64,000 bases of DNA from Mycobacterium bohemicum DSM 44277 (lineage in GTDB: Bacteria > Actinomycetota > Actinomycetes > Mycobacteriales > Mycobacteriaceae): the NCBI RefSeq assembly GCF_001053185.1, contig NZ_CSTD01000001.1:924333-988332 (forward strand), given 5' to 3'. Positions within the stretch are counted from its first letter, which is position 1; each line of letters opens with the position of its first letter. Positions 36,090 to 45,090 of the stretch are shown piece by piece. The translations under genes and the position numbers were made by a program. A model generated the notes under the pieces. The model was not told the origin of the DNA. It ran no database searches and saw only the letters and a list, made by a program, of their open reading frames with translations.

Positions 36090-37115
36090 ATGTCCGTGGT
36101 GCGCGGCACGGCGCTGACGAACTATCCGGACCTCGTCTCGGAGCTCGGCGGGGAGCCGGAACGGTTACTGCGCCGCGCCGGGATCCGCCGGGAGGACATC
36201 GGCAAGTACGAGGTGTTCGTGCCGTTGCGGGGCGTGATAGTGGCGCTGGAGTCTGCCGCCGAGGAGACCCACACACCGGATTTCGGTCTCCGGCTGGCTC
36301 GGCGGCAGGGCATCGAGATCCTCGGCCCGGTGGGGGTGGCAGCGCGCACCGCCGCGACCGTCGGTGCCGCGATGGCGATCTTCGGGACGTTTCTGGCCGC
36401 CTACAGCCCGGCCATGTCGGTTCACGTAGAGCCTCTGCCGGACCGTCCCGAATGCTCCTTTGTGGAGTTTCGGATCCTCATGGATCGCATGCCGCCGGCC
36501 AACCAAGGTGTCGAGCTGTCCCTCGGCGTCATCCTGCAGGTGTTGCGGCTGCTGCTGGGCGGCCAGTACTGCCCGCTCTCGGTGCACGTGCCCCACGAGC
36601 CGGTCACCCCGGCCGCGCAATATGCCGAATACTTCAGCTGCAGAGTGTATTTCGCCGAGCCGAGCGCCGGGTTCACCCTGCGCACCGCCGACCTGAGCCG
36701 CTCGCTGAACCACGACGAACTCGCGCATCAAGCCATGGTCGAATACCTCAGCACCCTGATCGGCCGGCGCGGCCGGGACATGAGTCAGTCCGTGCGCACC
36801 ATCGCCCGGCAGTTGCTACCCGCGGGTGCCGCCAAACTCGAGGTGATCGCGGCACAGTTCAACGTGCATCCCAAGACGTTGCAGCGCAGGTTGGCCGACG
36901 AGGGCACAACGTTTTTCGAGCTGATCGACGGCTTGCGCCGCGACACCGCTGAACACTATCTGCGCGACACCGACATCGGCCTGTCGCACCTCACCCGAGA
37001 GCTCGGTTATACCGAGCAAAGCGTGTTGACCCGATCCTGCAAGCGGTGGTTCGGTACGGGGCCGGCCGCCTACCGGCGTCGGCTACAACCCCGGCGACAT
37101 CCAGCGGTGTTCTGA
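36090..37115 (+). CDS. AraC family transcriptional regulator (Arabinose_bd type)
   Basis: The 341-residue protein has an N-terminal Arabinose_bd-like domain (EPERLLRRAGI, FGLRLARRQGIEILGPVGVAARTAATVGAAM) and a C-terminal AraC DNA-binding domain with two helix-turn-helix units (LEVIAAQFNVHPKTLQRRLADEGTTF, LSHLTRELGYTEQSVLTRSCKRWFGTGPAAYRR). This class in mycobacteria controls lipid and virulence genes. It is divergent from the DUF1330 gene and lies 60 bp before the convergent arylsulfatase; either could be its target. Confidence 0.9.
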   Translation: MSVVRGTALTNYPDLVSELGGEPERLLRRAGIRREDIGKYEVFVPLRGVIVALESAAEETHTPDFGLRLARRQGIEILGPVGVAARTAATVGAAMAIFGTFLAAYSPAMSVHVEPLPDRPECSFVEFRILMDRMPPANQGVELSLGVILQVLRLLLGGQYCPLSVHVPHEPVTPAAQYAEYFSCRVYFAEPSAGFTLRTADLSRSLNHDELAHQAMVEYLSTLIGRRGRDMSQSVRTIARQLLPAGAAKLEVIAAQFNVHPKTLQRRLADEGTTFFELIDGLRRDTAEHYLRDTDIGLSHLTRELGYTEQSVLTRSCKRWFGTGPAAYRRRLQPRRHPAVF

Positions 37116-37174
37116 GGCCGGCCGGCCCGCGGTCGTCTGACGCGGCCGAGGAAGGCGCGACGTCGCTGGCGGGG

Positions 37175-39598
37175 TCACTGCTTGACCATCGCAGCGCGGA
37201 TGAGGTCCTCGGGCTTGATCAGGTGGTCGTGGCCGTCGTCGCCGATCGCGAGTTGCACCCAGGCGATGTCACCGCTGAAACCGTTTCCGGCCGGGCCGTA
37301 GTCGGGCGACGCCGGTGACCCCGTGTCGGCGCCGACGTCGCACGCCTCGTCGGCCGAAAAGGCCATCGGGATGGTGACATCGACGCGCCCGCTGCCGACG
37401 GACTCCCCGTCGTAAAAGAGCGTGACGGTTCCGCCCTTGGCCAATCCCCCTCCGTCATAGGCGAATTCCATGCGCACCTGATGTTCGCCGGCGGGAATGG
37501 CCCGATCGGCGGTGACCATGAAGTACTGGATGCCGAAGAAGTTGTAACAGTACTTCAGACGGCCCTCATGGGCGTACAGCGCCCAGCCGCCGACGCTGCC
37601 GCCCTGGGTCACGATCACCCCGCGGGCGCCGTCGTCGGGCACGGTGATGTTTGCCGTCACCGAGTGAGACTTGTTCTTGAGCACCAGGATGCAGTTTTCG
37701 CTGACCCGCATGCCGGGGAACAGGAGCTGGGTGTCGCCGCGGATCAGTTGGGGCCGGCCGGCCAGGTCGGCGTTGATGCGTTCGAACGAGCGGTCGTCGA
37801 GCGGCACGACGTTGTATTTGACCGCCTCGATCAGCCACAGCCGCTGCAATTCGGCCAGTTTGTCGGGCATCTCGGCGGCCAGATCGTGCGCCTGGGTCCA
37901 GTCGTCGGGTCCGTAGAGTTCCCAGACGTCCTCGTCGAACGGCGGCGCGTCCATCAGCCATGGGGTGCGGTGCTTGGTGACCGCGGTCCAGCCCCGGTGG
38001 TAGATGCCGCGGTTCCCCATGATCTCGAAGTACTGCACGTCATGGGTTTCGGGTGCGTCACCGTCGCGCAGCATGGGGAGCATCGAAACTCCCTCCAGCG
38101 GCGCCTGCTGGATCCCGTTGACCGACGTGGGCTCGGGCAGCCCGGCAGCGTCGAGGATGGTCTTGGCGATGTCGATGACGTGATGAAACTGGTTGCGGCT
38201 CTGGCCCTTGTCGGCGATCCCTCGGGGCCAGTGCACGACGGTGCCGTTGCGGGTGCCGCCCCAGTGCGAGGCGATCTGCTTGGTCCACTGGTACGGCGTG
38301 CACAGCGCGTGGGCCCAGCCGACGGCGTAGTGGTTGTAGGCCCGAGGGGTGCCGAAGTCGTCGATCTTGGAGAGCAGGAACTCGGTGGTCTCGATGCCCG
38401 GCATGCCGTTGAGCGTGGTCATCTCGTTGAAGCAGCCGTTGGGCGTCCCTTCGGCCGAGGCGCCGTTGTCGCCGATGATGTAGTAGATCAGCGTGTCCTC
38501 GAGGACACCGAGATCTTCGATCGCGTCGATCACCCGGCCGACCTCGTGATCGGTCTGCTCGAGGAAGCCGGCGTAGATCTCCATCTGCCGCGACAGCACG
38601 GGCCTGAGCTCGGCGGGCATGTCGTCCCACGCGGGAATCTCCTTGTGCCGCTTCGTCAGTTGGGCATCGGCCGGGATGACGCCCAATTCCTTCTGCCGGG
38701 CGAAGATCTCCTCGCGCAGCACGTCCCAGCCGCGGTCGAACTTGCCCCGGTACTTCTCCGACCACTGGGCGGGCACGTGGTGCGGAGCGTGGGTGGCTCC
38801 GGGAACGTAGTACATGAAGAACGGCTTGTCCGGGGCGAGCGCCTTCTGCTGGCGCACCCATCGGACTGCGTGATCGGCGAGGTCCTCGTTGAGGGTGTAG
38901 CCCTCTTCGGGGGTCTTGGGCGGTTCGGTCGGCTGGGTGCCCTCGTAGAGGCCCGGGTAGTACTGATTGGCCTCGCCTCCGACGAAGCCGTAGAAGTACT
39001 CGAATCCCGACCCGGTCGGCCATTGGTGAAACGGTCCGACGGGCGACACTTCCCAGGCGGGCACCTCGTGGCACTTGCCGAACTGGGCCGTGGAATACCC
39101 GTTCAGTTTGAGGACTTCGGCGATCGGGGCCTTGTTCTTCGGTCGCACGCTGCTGTTGCCCGGGGCCGAGGTGGCCATCTCGGTGATGGCCCCCATCCCG
39201 ACCGAGTGGTGGTTGCGCCCGGTGAGCAAAGCCTGGCGCGTCGGCGAACACAAGGCGGTGGTGTGGAAGCGGTTCAGCCTCAGGCCGCCGGCGGCGAGCC
39301 GTTCGGCGGTCGGCGTGTCGCAGGGGCCGCCGAACACCGTGGCGGCGCCGAACCCGACGTCGTCCAGCAGCACGATGAGCACATTCGGGGCGCCGGCAGG
39401 CGGGCGCAGCATGGTGATCGGCGGATACTTGGTATTCGGATCCTTGGCGTCATAGGTGGTCAGGCCGACGTGCCTGGCATCGGGAATCGGCAGCGTCTCG
39501 CGCAGTACCGGCGGCACGGACGTCCCGGCTGCTTCGAGGGGTTTGGCAGCCGCCGACCCCGCTGCTCCGCCGTGGCCCTGAACCGGTGAATCCGACAT
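37175..39598 (-). CDS. Type I arylsulfatase
   Basis: The 807-residue protein has LDDVGFG with the metal Asp pair at 79-80, the formylglycine motif C117-S-P-T-R121 followed by QALLTGRN, and APHHVPAQWSEKYRGKF downstream. The Cys of CxPxR must be turned to formylglycine by a sulfatase-modifying enzyme encoded elsewhere. The length and C-terminal Ig-like region (SGRVDVTIPMAFSADEACDVG) match large mycobacterial Ats proteins. No signal peptide is visible. It would release sulfate from organic esters. The upstream gene on this strand encodes a WS/DGAT-like protein, 214 bp away. Confidence 0.92.
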   Translation of the reverse strand: MSDSPVQGHGGAAGSAAAKPLEAAGTSVPPVLRETLPIPDARHVGLTTYDAKDPNTKYPPITMLRPPAGAPNVLIVLLDDVGFGAATVFGGPCDTPTAERLAAGGLRLNRFHTTALCSPTRQALLTGRNHHSVGMGAITEMATSAPGNSSVRPKNKAPIAEVLKLNGYSTAQFGKCHEVPAWEVSPVGPFHQWPTGSGFEYFYGFVGGEANQYYPGLYEGTQPTEPPKTPEEGYTLNEDLADHAVRWVRQQKALAPDKPFFMYYVPGATHAPHHVPAQWSEKYRGKFDRGWDVLREEIFARQKELGVIPADAQLTKRHKEIPAWDDMPAELRPVLSRQMEIYAGFLEQTDHEVGRVIDAIEDLGVLEDTLIYYIIGDNGASAEGTPNGCFNEMTTLNGMPGIETTEFLLSKIDDFGTPRAYNHYAVGWAHALCTPYQWTKQIASHWGGTRNGTVVHWPRGIADKGQSRNQFHHVIDIAKTILDAAGLPEPTSVNGIQQAPLEGVSMLPMLRDGDAPETHDVQYFEIMGNRGIYHRGWTAVTKHRTPWLMDAPPFDEDVWELYGPDDWTQAHDLAAEMPDKLAELQRLWLIEAVKYNVVPLDDRSFERINADLAGRPQLIRGDTQLLFPGMRVSENCILVLKNKSHSVTANITVPDDGARGVIVTQGGSVGGWALYAHEGRLKYCYNFFGIQYFMVTADRAIPAGEHQVRMEFAYDGGGLAKGGTVTLFYDGESVGSGRVDVTIPMAFSADEACDVGADTGSPASPDYGPAGNGFSGDIAWVQLAIGDDGHDHLIKPEDLIRAAMVKQ

Positions 39599-39812
39599 GC
39601 CTTCCCCTTCCCGAGGGATGTGCCCGTCGCACGATACCCCGGTGATGACCGGTTTGGGTCGGCGTTTCAGACGCCGTCCCGGCCGCGGGTTGGCCGCTCA
39701 ACGCGGCGGGTTGGCATCACCTACCTCGCCGCGGTGCTCTGTCGGCCTTCACCCGGTTCGGCCTCGGGGCGGCCCCGGCGTTCCCGATCTGACGTCGGCT
39801 GTTCGCGGCGTT

Positions 39813-41312
39813 TCACATTGGCTGGCGGCGTGAGCGATTCGCGGGGTGCGACGTCATCTCGGTGACGACCGAAGGACCCTGGCCTCGCGGGGATTTCGCG
39901 GCGGCGGCCACCAGGATGTCGACGGAGTCGACGATCCCGGTGGCGATGTCGTCGACCGCCGGGACATTGTCGGGGCACGCGCACACGCTCACGTCCAGCT
40001 CGTCGCCGCGGGAGGTCAGCGCGATGCTCAATCCGCTGCCTTCGGCCAGCGGCGCCACGGTGTGCATGCCGATGACCTTGGCCCCGGCGCAGAATGCCGG
40101 CGCCGGCCCACCGGCGACGTAGGAGACACTGCCGTGAGAGGTCGGCCTGAGCCGGCGCCGCAGCGTCGAGCGGCGGTAGAGCTGCATGCCCGCGCGAGCC
40201 AGGGCCGGCGGGGTCAGCAACGCCATGGTCGTCAAGTCCACCGTCTGCACATCGTTGTTGCCGCCACCGGCGCGGATGGCGTTCAGTCTTTCCGTCGCGG
40301 TGTGGAGGTTCGCGAGGACCTGCACGGGGTCGTCGAGGTGCACCGGGATGCGAAGCCGTCCGATGCTGAACGCCTTGCCGGCCCCGGGGACCTCCGTGGC
40401 CGGTAATTCGAACGGCATCCGCATGAGCAGCGGATGCTCGGGCACCTTGGCGTGCCGTTGTAGCCAGGCGCGCAGCGACAGCGCGCAGGCGGCCAGAACG
40501 ACATTGGTGATGCTTCCGCCGAACGCGTCGCTGACCGTCTTCACCCGTGCCAGCCGGATCGATGTGAACGCCACCGCGCGCCGCTTGGTCGGCGGAGCGT
40601 TGAACGCGGTGTGGGGCACGGGGCCGCTCATCGACGGCGCATCCGGGTCGGTCGGAGAGCCCGCAGGTCGCCGGAGGAATCGGCCACTGACGGCCTGCAG
40701 CGCACCGGCCACCGTCTCGGCGAGCAACCACATTCCGGTGACGTGGGTTTCGACGATCTCGGCCATCACGTCGGCGACGAGGTCGCCGACGGACGGCCCG
40801 GAACCCAGGCTCGGCTCGATGGGCAGGTTTTTTGCCGGGTCGGCGTGCGGACGGGTCGTCAACAGCCGCGGCCACAAGGAGGCCGCGCCGTCGTTCAGCG
40901 CGGGTGACGTCTTCACCGCGAGCGCCCACCGACCGCCCGCCAGACCGTCGATACTCCATGCCTCCCAGAGCGACTGACTGCCGGTCTGTCGCCCGCCGCT
41001 CAGATCCGAGACGAGATCGGCGAACTCGCGTTCGCCGCCGGGAGCGGCGACCGTCGCGCGATGGATTTGCGGAGCCGGGTCATAGCCGTCGATCTCGGCC
41101 CACACGGGTTGCCCGACACCCAGCGGCTTGGTCACCAGCCGGCTGCGAAACCGCGCGAGCTGCGGCAGCGACGAAGCCACCAGTTGCTGCAGCCGCTCGT
41201 GGCTCAGCCGGTCGGACGCCTCGATGATCGCCAGGGCGACCGTGTGGGCGGGCGCCGCGGGGCTTTGTGTGTGCAACGCGAGCGCGTCCGCCCCCGAAAG
41301 CCGCGTCAACAT
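39813..41312 (-). CDS. WS/DGAT-like protein with degenerate active-site motif
   Basis: The 499-residue protein aligns in style with wax ester synthase/diacylglycerol acyltransferases: LSGADALALHTQSPAAPAH at the start, SLWEAWSIDGLAGGRWALAVK before the active site, and the late VVLAACALSLRAWL and DLTTMALL regions. The normal HHxxxDG motif reads SPALNDG at 136-142, so both His, including the catalytic one, are replaced. It may be inactive, have moved chemistry, or be regulatory. True WS/DGATs make triacylglycerol or wax esters. Confidence 0.8.
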   Translation of the reverse strand: MLTRLSGADALALHTQSPAAPAHTVALAIIEASDRLSHERLQQLVASSLPQLARFRSRLVTKPLGVGQPVWAEIDGYDPAPQIHRATVAAPGGEREFADLVSDLSGGRQTGSQSLWEAWSIDGLAGGRWALAVKTSPALNDGAASLWPRLLTTRPHADPAKNLPIEPSLGSGPSVGDLVADVMAEIVETHVTGMWLLAETVAGALQAVSGRFLRRPAGSPTDPDAPSMSGPVPHTAFNAPPTKRRAVAFTSIRLARVKTVSDAFGGSITNVVLAACALSLRAWLQRHAKVPEHPLLMRMPFELPATEVPGAGKAFSIGRLRIPVHLDDPVQVLANLHTATERLNAIRAGGGNNDVQTVDLTTMALLTPPALARAGMQLYRRSTLRRRLRPTSHGSVSYVAGGPAPAFCAGAKVIGMHTVAPLAEGSGLSIALTSRGDELDVSVCACPDNVPAVDDIATGIVDSVDILVAAAAKSPRGQGPSVVTEMTSHPANRSRRQPM

Positions 41313-41762
41313 CGGCGACCCCCCCTTCGCGCCGTAATCCGTTGGACCGCAGATTCATCCGCAGCTGGCGCCGGTCCGCGTCACCTGTGCCAGTCGCCTC
41401 TTCAATTCGCGGGCGACGGAATACCGCCGATCTTCTTTCTCACCCTACCCCGATGCCGGCACCCGGCGGGCGCCACGGATCGCGCGGTCGCGGAGTTGGC
41501 GGCGCATCGAAGAGCCGCGCTGCGTTTGGACACACAGTAAACATTCGACGGCGGCCGGCCTGGTGCTGACTGCTTAACACCACAGTTGCGCACCAACGGC
41601 CGTCTGGCGACGGAAGACGAACGCAACTTGCTCAATCCGCCGCTGATCTCCAGGGTATGCCAGGCGCCGCCAAGAGAGAAGATTCAGCGTGGGCCATGCC
41701 GGCGCCGTGCGGGAGCCGCCGCTCGGGTGGCGGATCCGGAACGACTGGCGCATCATCGCGCT
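41313..41762. other. Intergenic region without a recognised gene
   Basis: This 450-bp gap separates the divergent WS/DGAT-like and transglutaminase genes. An in-frame extension of the transglutaminase back to 41586 is open, but its translation is low-complexity and Arg-rich with no family pattern, so I treat it as non-coding. A short inverted pair GTTT...AAAC lies near 41525. Confidence 0.4.
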
Positions 41763-42566
41763 ATGAGACGCGAGGTGGGCGCCGAGATCGAAGTGGAAAT
41801 CACCGCACCGACGACCCTGGAGTTCCAGATTGCCGTCGCTCCGCATCCGGGGGCCGAGGTGTGGGAATCGCTGAGTTTCGTCTTGAACGGACACCCCGTG
41901 CAGCCCTTGGAAGTCAGCGGTGTGCACGGCAACCGCATCCATAAGTTCGACGCCGGGGTGGGCACCCTGAAGGTGGACTACGCGGCGACCATCGTGGGCC
42001 AGACCGATCCCGCGCCGGTCACCGAATACGATCTGTCGATGTATCTGCGACCCAGCCGCTACGCGGAAGCGGACAAGTTCTATGGTTTCGCCGCAACGGA
42101 ATTCGGCACGTACGGTGATTCGGCCACGCTGTTGGAGAACGTCAGCTCGTGGGTGGGCACCAGGCTGAACTATGTGCCGGGCTCCAGCGATCCGATCGAC
42201 GGTGCCGTGGAGACGTTGCTCGCCGGGCAGGGCGTGTGCCGCGACTATGCGCATCTGGTGGTGGCTCTGCTGCGGGCGGTCAACGTCCCGGCCCGCCTGG
42301 TGTCGGTCTACGCGCCGGGCGTCTACCCGATGGACTTCCACGCGGTGGCCGAGGCTTTCGTGGAGGGGCAATGGCGGGTGGTCGACGCGACGCTGCTGGC
42401 GCCGCGGCAGACCCTGGTCCGCATCGCCACCGGTCGCGACGCCTCGGACACCGCGTTCCTCGACAACCACAAGGGCCAGATCGAGCTCAAGCAGATGGCG
42501 GTGACCGCCGTCGTCGACGGGGACCTGCCCGTGGATTCGCTCGACCGGTTGGTTTCCATTCGCTGA
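41763..42566 (+). CDS. Transglutaminase-like family protein
   Basis: The 267-residue protein has an N-terminal beta region (REVGAEIEVEITAPTTLEFQIAV) and a transglutaminase-like core with the triad C159 (GQGVCRDYAHL), H193 (DFHAVAEAF) and D208 (WRVVDAT). Such bacterial proteins act as cysteine proteases or amidases on peptides. ATG 41763 fits the domain start. It is convergent with a methyltransferase gene. In mycobacteria similar genes sit beside alpha-E/circularly permuted ATP-grasp genes, but none is here. Confidence 0.88.
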   Translation: MRREVGAEIEVEITAPTTLEFQIAVAPHPGAEVWESLSFVLNGHPVQPLEVSGVHGNRIHKFDAGVGTLKVDYAATIVGQTDPAPVTEYDLSMYLRPSRYAEADKFYGFAATEFGTYGDSATLLENVSSWVGTRLNYVPGSSDPIDGAVETLLAGQGVCRDYAHLVVALLRAVNVPARLVSVYAPGVYPMDFHAVAEAFVEGQWRVVDATLLAPRQTLVRIATGRDASDTAFLDNHKGQIELKQMAVTAVVDGDLPVDSLDRLVSIR

Positions 42567-42611
42567 AACTCGAACGAGTGACGATCAATGCCGGCGCTTG
42601 GATCGGCGCAG

Positions 42612-43238
42612 TCAGCGCCGCCGCAAGATCATCACGTTGTCGGTGAGAACCGCTCGCTGCCCGGCCGGCCCGAGCGCGTCGCGCTCGACCGCTGCTACTC
42701 TCACTCGAGCCCATTGGGACTCATCGAGATTCAACGACGCGACCACCTCGTCTGCGGTCGGGAACTCGTGGTGATGTTGATCCAGCTTCGACGCCCACGG
42801 CGGTGCCGCGCCGTGATCCACCACCATCAGCGTGCCGCCCGGAGCGACGGCGTCAGCTGCGCGCCGAAGCAGCCGCGCGCGATCCAGGGGAACCGTCGAA
42901 TGCAGAAACTGCGCCGACACCAACTCGAACACGCCATCGGGAAAGGTCGCGTCCAGATCGTGGCGCCGGAAGTCGATGCGGTCCGCGAGACCGCGGGCCG
43001 CCGCGTCGGCCGCCGCTCGATCCAGCGCGGTCTGCGAGATGTCGACCGCCGTCACGCGCCAGCCGTGTTCGGCGAGCCAGATCGCGTCGGCACCCTCGCC
43101 GCAACCCAGATCGAGCGCGCGCCCGGGCGTCATCGACTCGACCAGCTCCGCCAGCCGGACGTTCACCCGTCCACTCCACACCCGGTCGCGTTCGCCGTAA
43201 TGCGCTTCCCAGACTTGTTGTGCCTCAGACATGGCCAT
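42612..43238 (-). CDS. Class I SAM-dependent methyltransferase
   Basis: The 208-residue protein has motif I ALDLGCGEGADAIWLAEHGWRVTAVDIS, then RIDFRRHDLDATFP and VAPGGTLMVVDHG, which define a class I methyltransferase. The N-terminus (VWEAHYGERDRVWSGRVNVRLAELV) resembles tellurite/thiopurine-type methyltransferases. ATG 43238 has AAGG at about 8 nt; ATG 43232 is an alternative. It is divergent from an XRE-cupin regulator across a strong inverted repeat, so the regulator likely controls it. The metabolite substrate is unknown. Confidence 0.87.
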   Translation of the reverse strand: MAMSEAQQVWEAHYGERDRVWSGRVNVRLAELVESMTPGRALDLGCGEGADAIWLAEHGWRVTAVDISQTALDRAAADAAARGLADRIDFRRHDLDATFPDGVFELVSAQFLHSTVPLDRARLLRRAADAVAPGGTLMVVDHGAAPPWASKLDQHHHEFPTADEVVASLNLDESQWARVRVAAVERDALGPAGQRAVLTDNVMILRRR

Positions 43239-43242
43239 ACCG

Positions 43243-43279
43243 TCACCTTGCCCCGCGACACGAGCGGATGGCAAGGTGA
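43243..43279. promoter_or_regulatory. Inverted repeat operator between methyltransferase and XRE-cupin genes
   Basis: TCACCTTGCC (43243-43252) and GGCAAGGTGA (43270-43279) are perfect 10-bp arms separated by 17 bp. One arm is 5 bp upstream of the methyltransferase start and the other 7 bp upstream of the regulator start, so binding would block both. Confidence 0.65.
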
Positions 43280-43285
43280 TTTGCC

Positions 43286-43855
43286 ATGGAGGCAACAAGC
43301 AGCGTCGAGGTCCTGGTACGCCGACGACTTCGCGAGCTTCGCATGCAGCGCGGCCTGACCCTCGAGGACGTTGCGCGCCAGGCGGGGATCGGCGTATCCA
43401 CGCTGAGCCGTCTGGAATCGGGGAAACGGCGGCTGGCATTGGATCACCTGCCGAGACTGGCGGCGGCTCTCGCCGTCAGCACCGACGAGTTGGTGCGCGA
43501 ACCCGCGGCCGAGGACCCGCGCGTACGCGGCAGCTCGCACACCCGCCACGGCGTCACGTACTGGCCGCTCACCCGGCAGGGACCCGCCGGCGGGTTGCAC
43601 ACGTTCAAGATCCGGGTCAGTCCCCGCCGTCACAAGGCTCCCGCCGAGCTACCCGTGCACGAAGGTCAGGAGTGGATTTACGTGCTGTCTGGTCGGTTGC
43701 GCCTTGTCCTCGGCGAACGCGACTTCACCATAAATCCCGGTGAAGCCGTCGAGTTCTCGACGTGGACTCCGCACTGGTTCGGCGTGGTCGACGGTCCGGT
43801 GGAGGCGATCACGATGTTCGGGCCGCACGGCGAACGCCTGCACCTGCACAGCTGA
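43286..43855 (+). CDS. XRE family regulator with C-terminal cupin domain
   Basis: The 189-residue protein has an XRE helix-turn-helix (RRRLRELRMQRGLTLEDVARQAGIGVSTLSRLESGKRRL, residues about 12-50) and a cupin sensor domain (ELPVHEGQEWIYVLSGRLRLVLGERDFTINPGEAVEFSTWTPHWFG). This two-domain type usually senses a small molecule and represses a nearby enzyme or transporter. It is divergent from the methyltransferase and starts 7 bp after the inverted repeat, which suggests autoregulation. Confidence 0.9.
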   Translation: MEATSSVEVLVRRRLRELRMQRGLTLEDVARQAGIGVSTLSRLESGKRRLALDHLPRLAAALAVSTDELVREPAAEDPRVRGSSHTRHGVTYWPLTRQGPAGGLHTFKIRVSPRRHKAPAELPVHEGQEWIYVLSGRLRLVLGERDFTINPGEAVEFSTWTPHWFGVVDGPVEAITMFGPHGERLHLHS

Positions 43856-43878
43856 TTGACGTTTGGTACCCAACATTT

Positions 43879-43910
43879 GTCCTCGACGGACGTTCACCGT
43901 CGTCGAGGAC
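43879..43910 (+). terminator. Hairpin after the XRE-cupin gene
   Basis: GTCCTCGACG (43879-43888) pairs perfectly with CGTCGAGGAC (43901-43910) around a 12-base loop, 24 bp past the stop codon. There is no T-tract, as is common for mycobacterial hairpin terminators. Confidence 0.5.
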
Positions 43911-44020
43911 CGGAGTAGTGTGGGTCCATCGGCGATACCTCGTACCTGGTTGGTCAAAGCCATGTCGTCGCCGGTTCTAAATGATCTGGCCGGATTCGCG
44001 GTCGAGACGGGAGCGTCGCC

Positions 44021-44482
44021 ATGACGCTGAAAAATGACTACGTGGAGGCGGGGCATCGGCATTCCCCGCCGGAGAACACACCGCGGCTGAGGCTGAAGCC
44101 CAAGGCGCCCCTGAGCGGTTATGTCGACGGTGCGTGGTGGCCGCACAGTGACAACCTCGCCGCGGAGCTGCCGGATCTGCTGTCGGTACTGTCGGTTCGG
44201 CTCGGTCCCATCGCCAGGGTGATCTACAACGTCAACGAATGGGCCACGGGACCCGCAAAATTCGTGACCGGGGGTCGGATGGTACGGCTCGACGGCTACC
44301 GCCTCCAGCCCGCCAACACCGTCGAAATCCTCGGGCTCAACCACAACAAGATCGTCCTGCTGGTCGTTTTCCCGGATGCCACCCCGGACCAGGCGCACGC
44401 CATCATGATGGCCGCGGCCGGCCCGGAGAACGCCTCGACGGTACAGAACTTGATGGCCGCCACGGAGGAAGCCCACACGTAG
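44021..44482 (+). CDS. DUF5994 family protein (copy 1)
   Basis: The 153-residue protein has the DUF5994 signature VDGAWWPHSDNLAAELPDLL followed by a beta-rich region (VTGGRMVRLDGYRLQPANTVEILGLN) and a short C-terminal helix (DQAHAIMMAAAG). It begins with ATG. The family is actinobacterial and uncharacterised; as far as I recall, copies often sit near STAS, anti-sigma and ANTAR genes, as here. A second copy is convergent 53 bp away. Confidence 0.82.
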   Translation: MTLKNDYVEAGHRHSPPENTPRLRLKPKAPLSGYVDGAWWPHSDNLAAELPDLLSVLSVRLGPIARVIYNVNEWATGPAKFVTGGRMVRLDGYRLQPANTVEILGLNHNKIVLLVVFPDATPDQAHAIMMAAAGPENASTVQNLMAATEEAHT

Positions 44483-44535
44483 CGTGCGCGCTCCAATTCC
44501 CTTCTCCTCACAAGGGTTTTCGGACCCGGCCTGCC

Positions 44536-45090
44536 CTAGTCCGCAGACTCTTCGACTGGCTCCTGCGCGGTCGGCCGTGCGCGGCGCTCTTCGAACATCG
44601 TCTCGCCCTGCGCCAGGCGGACGATGCATTCGGCGGTCTGGTACACCCGGGAATCGCGATGCTCCGCCTGGATCGGGAGGCCCGCTGCCCGGCGCAGGAC
44701 CATCACCGCAAGCGCCGTACTGGTTCGATGCGGAACGACCAGAAGCTTCGCCCGCCCCTCACCGCCGGCAAAGGTCATGACGTGCGGACGGACGCCCCGC
44801 CACCACTCCCAGTTCAGATCGGGCTGGCGTTGCAGCGATGACCAGTTGAGGTTGATGTCGACAACACCACCCAACCGCACATCCAGGACGGAAACCAGCC
44901 CGGGCAGCTCGTGCGAGATCAGCCCGGTGCGGGGCCACCACGCTCCGTCGAGCGCATTCCCGAGCCGGGACGCCAGCGTGAGCCTGACCTGGGCGGCGGC
45001 GCGGCGGGCTCCCCCGGCGCCGCTGACGGCGCTACCGAGCGAATCTTGTTGAGCGCCAAGGCCACGTTTCAGGGCATCTGCACGAGTCAT
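44536..45090 (-). CDS. DUF5994 family protein (copy 2)
   Basis: The 184-residue protein shares the core LDGAWWPRTGLISHELPGLVSVLDVRLGG with the neighbouring copy and has a longer N-terminus and a C-terminal acidic tail (ERRARPTAQEPVEESAD). The region MTFAGGEGRAKLLVVPHRTSTALAVMVLRRAAGL matches the family's second half. ATG 45090 has GAAGGG at about 8 nt. It is convergent with the first copy and divergent from the acyl-AMP ligase gene. Confidence 0.8.
   Translation of the reverse strand: MTRADALKRGLGAQQDSLGSAVSGAGGARRAAAQVRLTLASRLGNALDGAWWPRTGLISHELPGLVSVLDVRLGGVVDINLNWSSLQRQPDLNWEWWRGVRPHVMTFAGGEGRAKLLVVPHRTSTALAVMVLRRAAGLPIQAEHRDSRVYQTAECIVRLAQGETMFEERRARPTAQEPVEESAD

Noticed and set aside
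41586..41762. N-terminal extension of the transglutaminase gene
   Set aside because: The added residues have no pattern of the family and are rich in Arg and Pro; ATG 41763 begins the domain.
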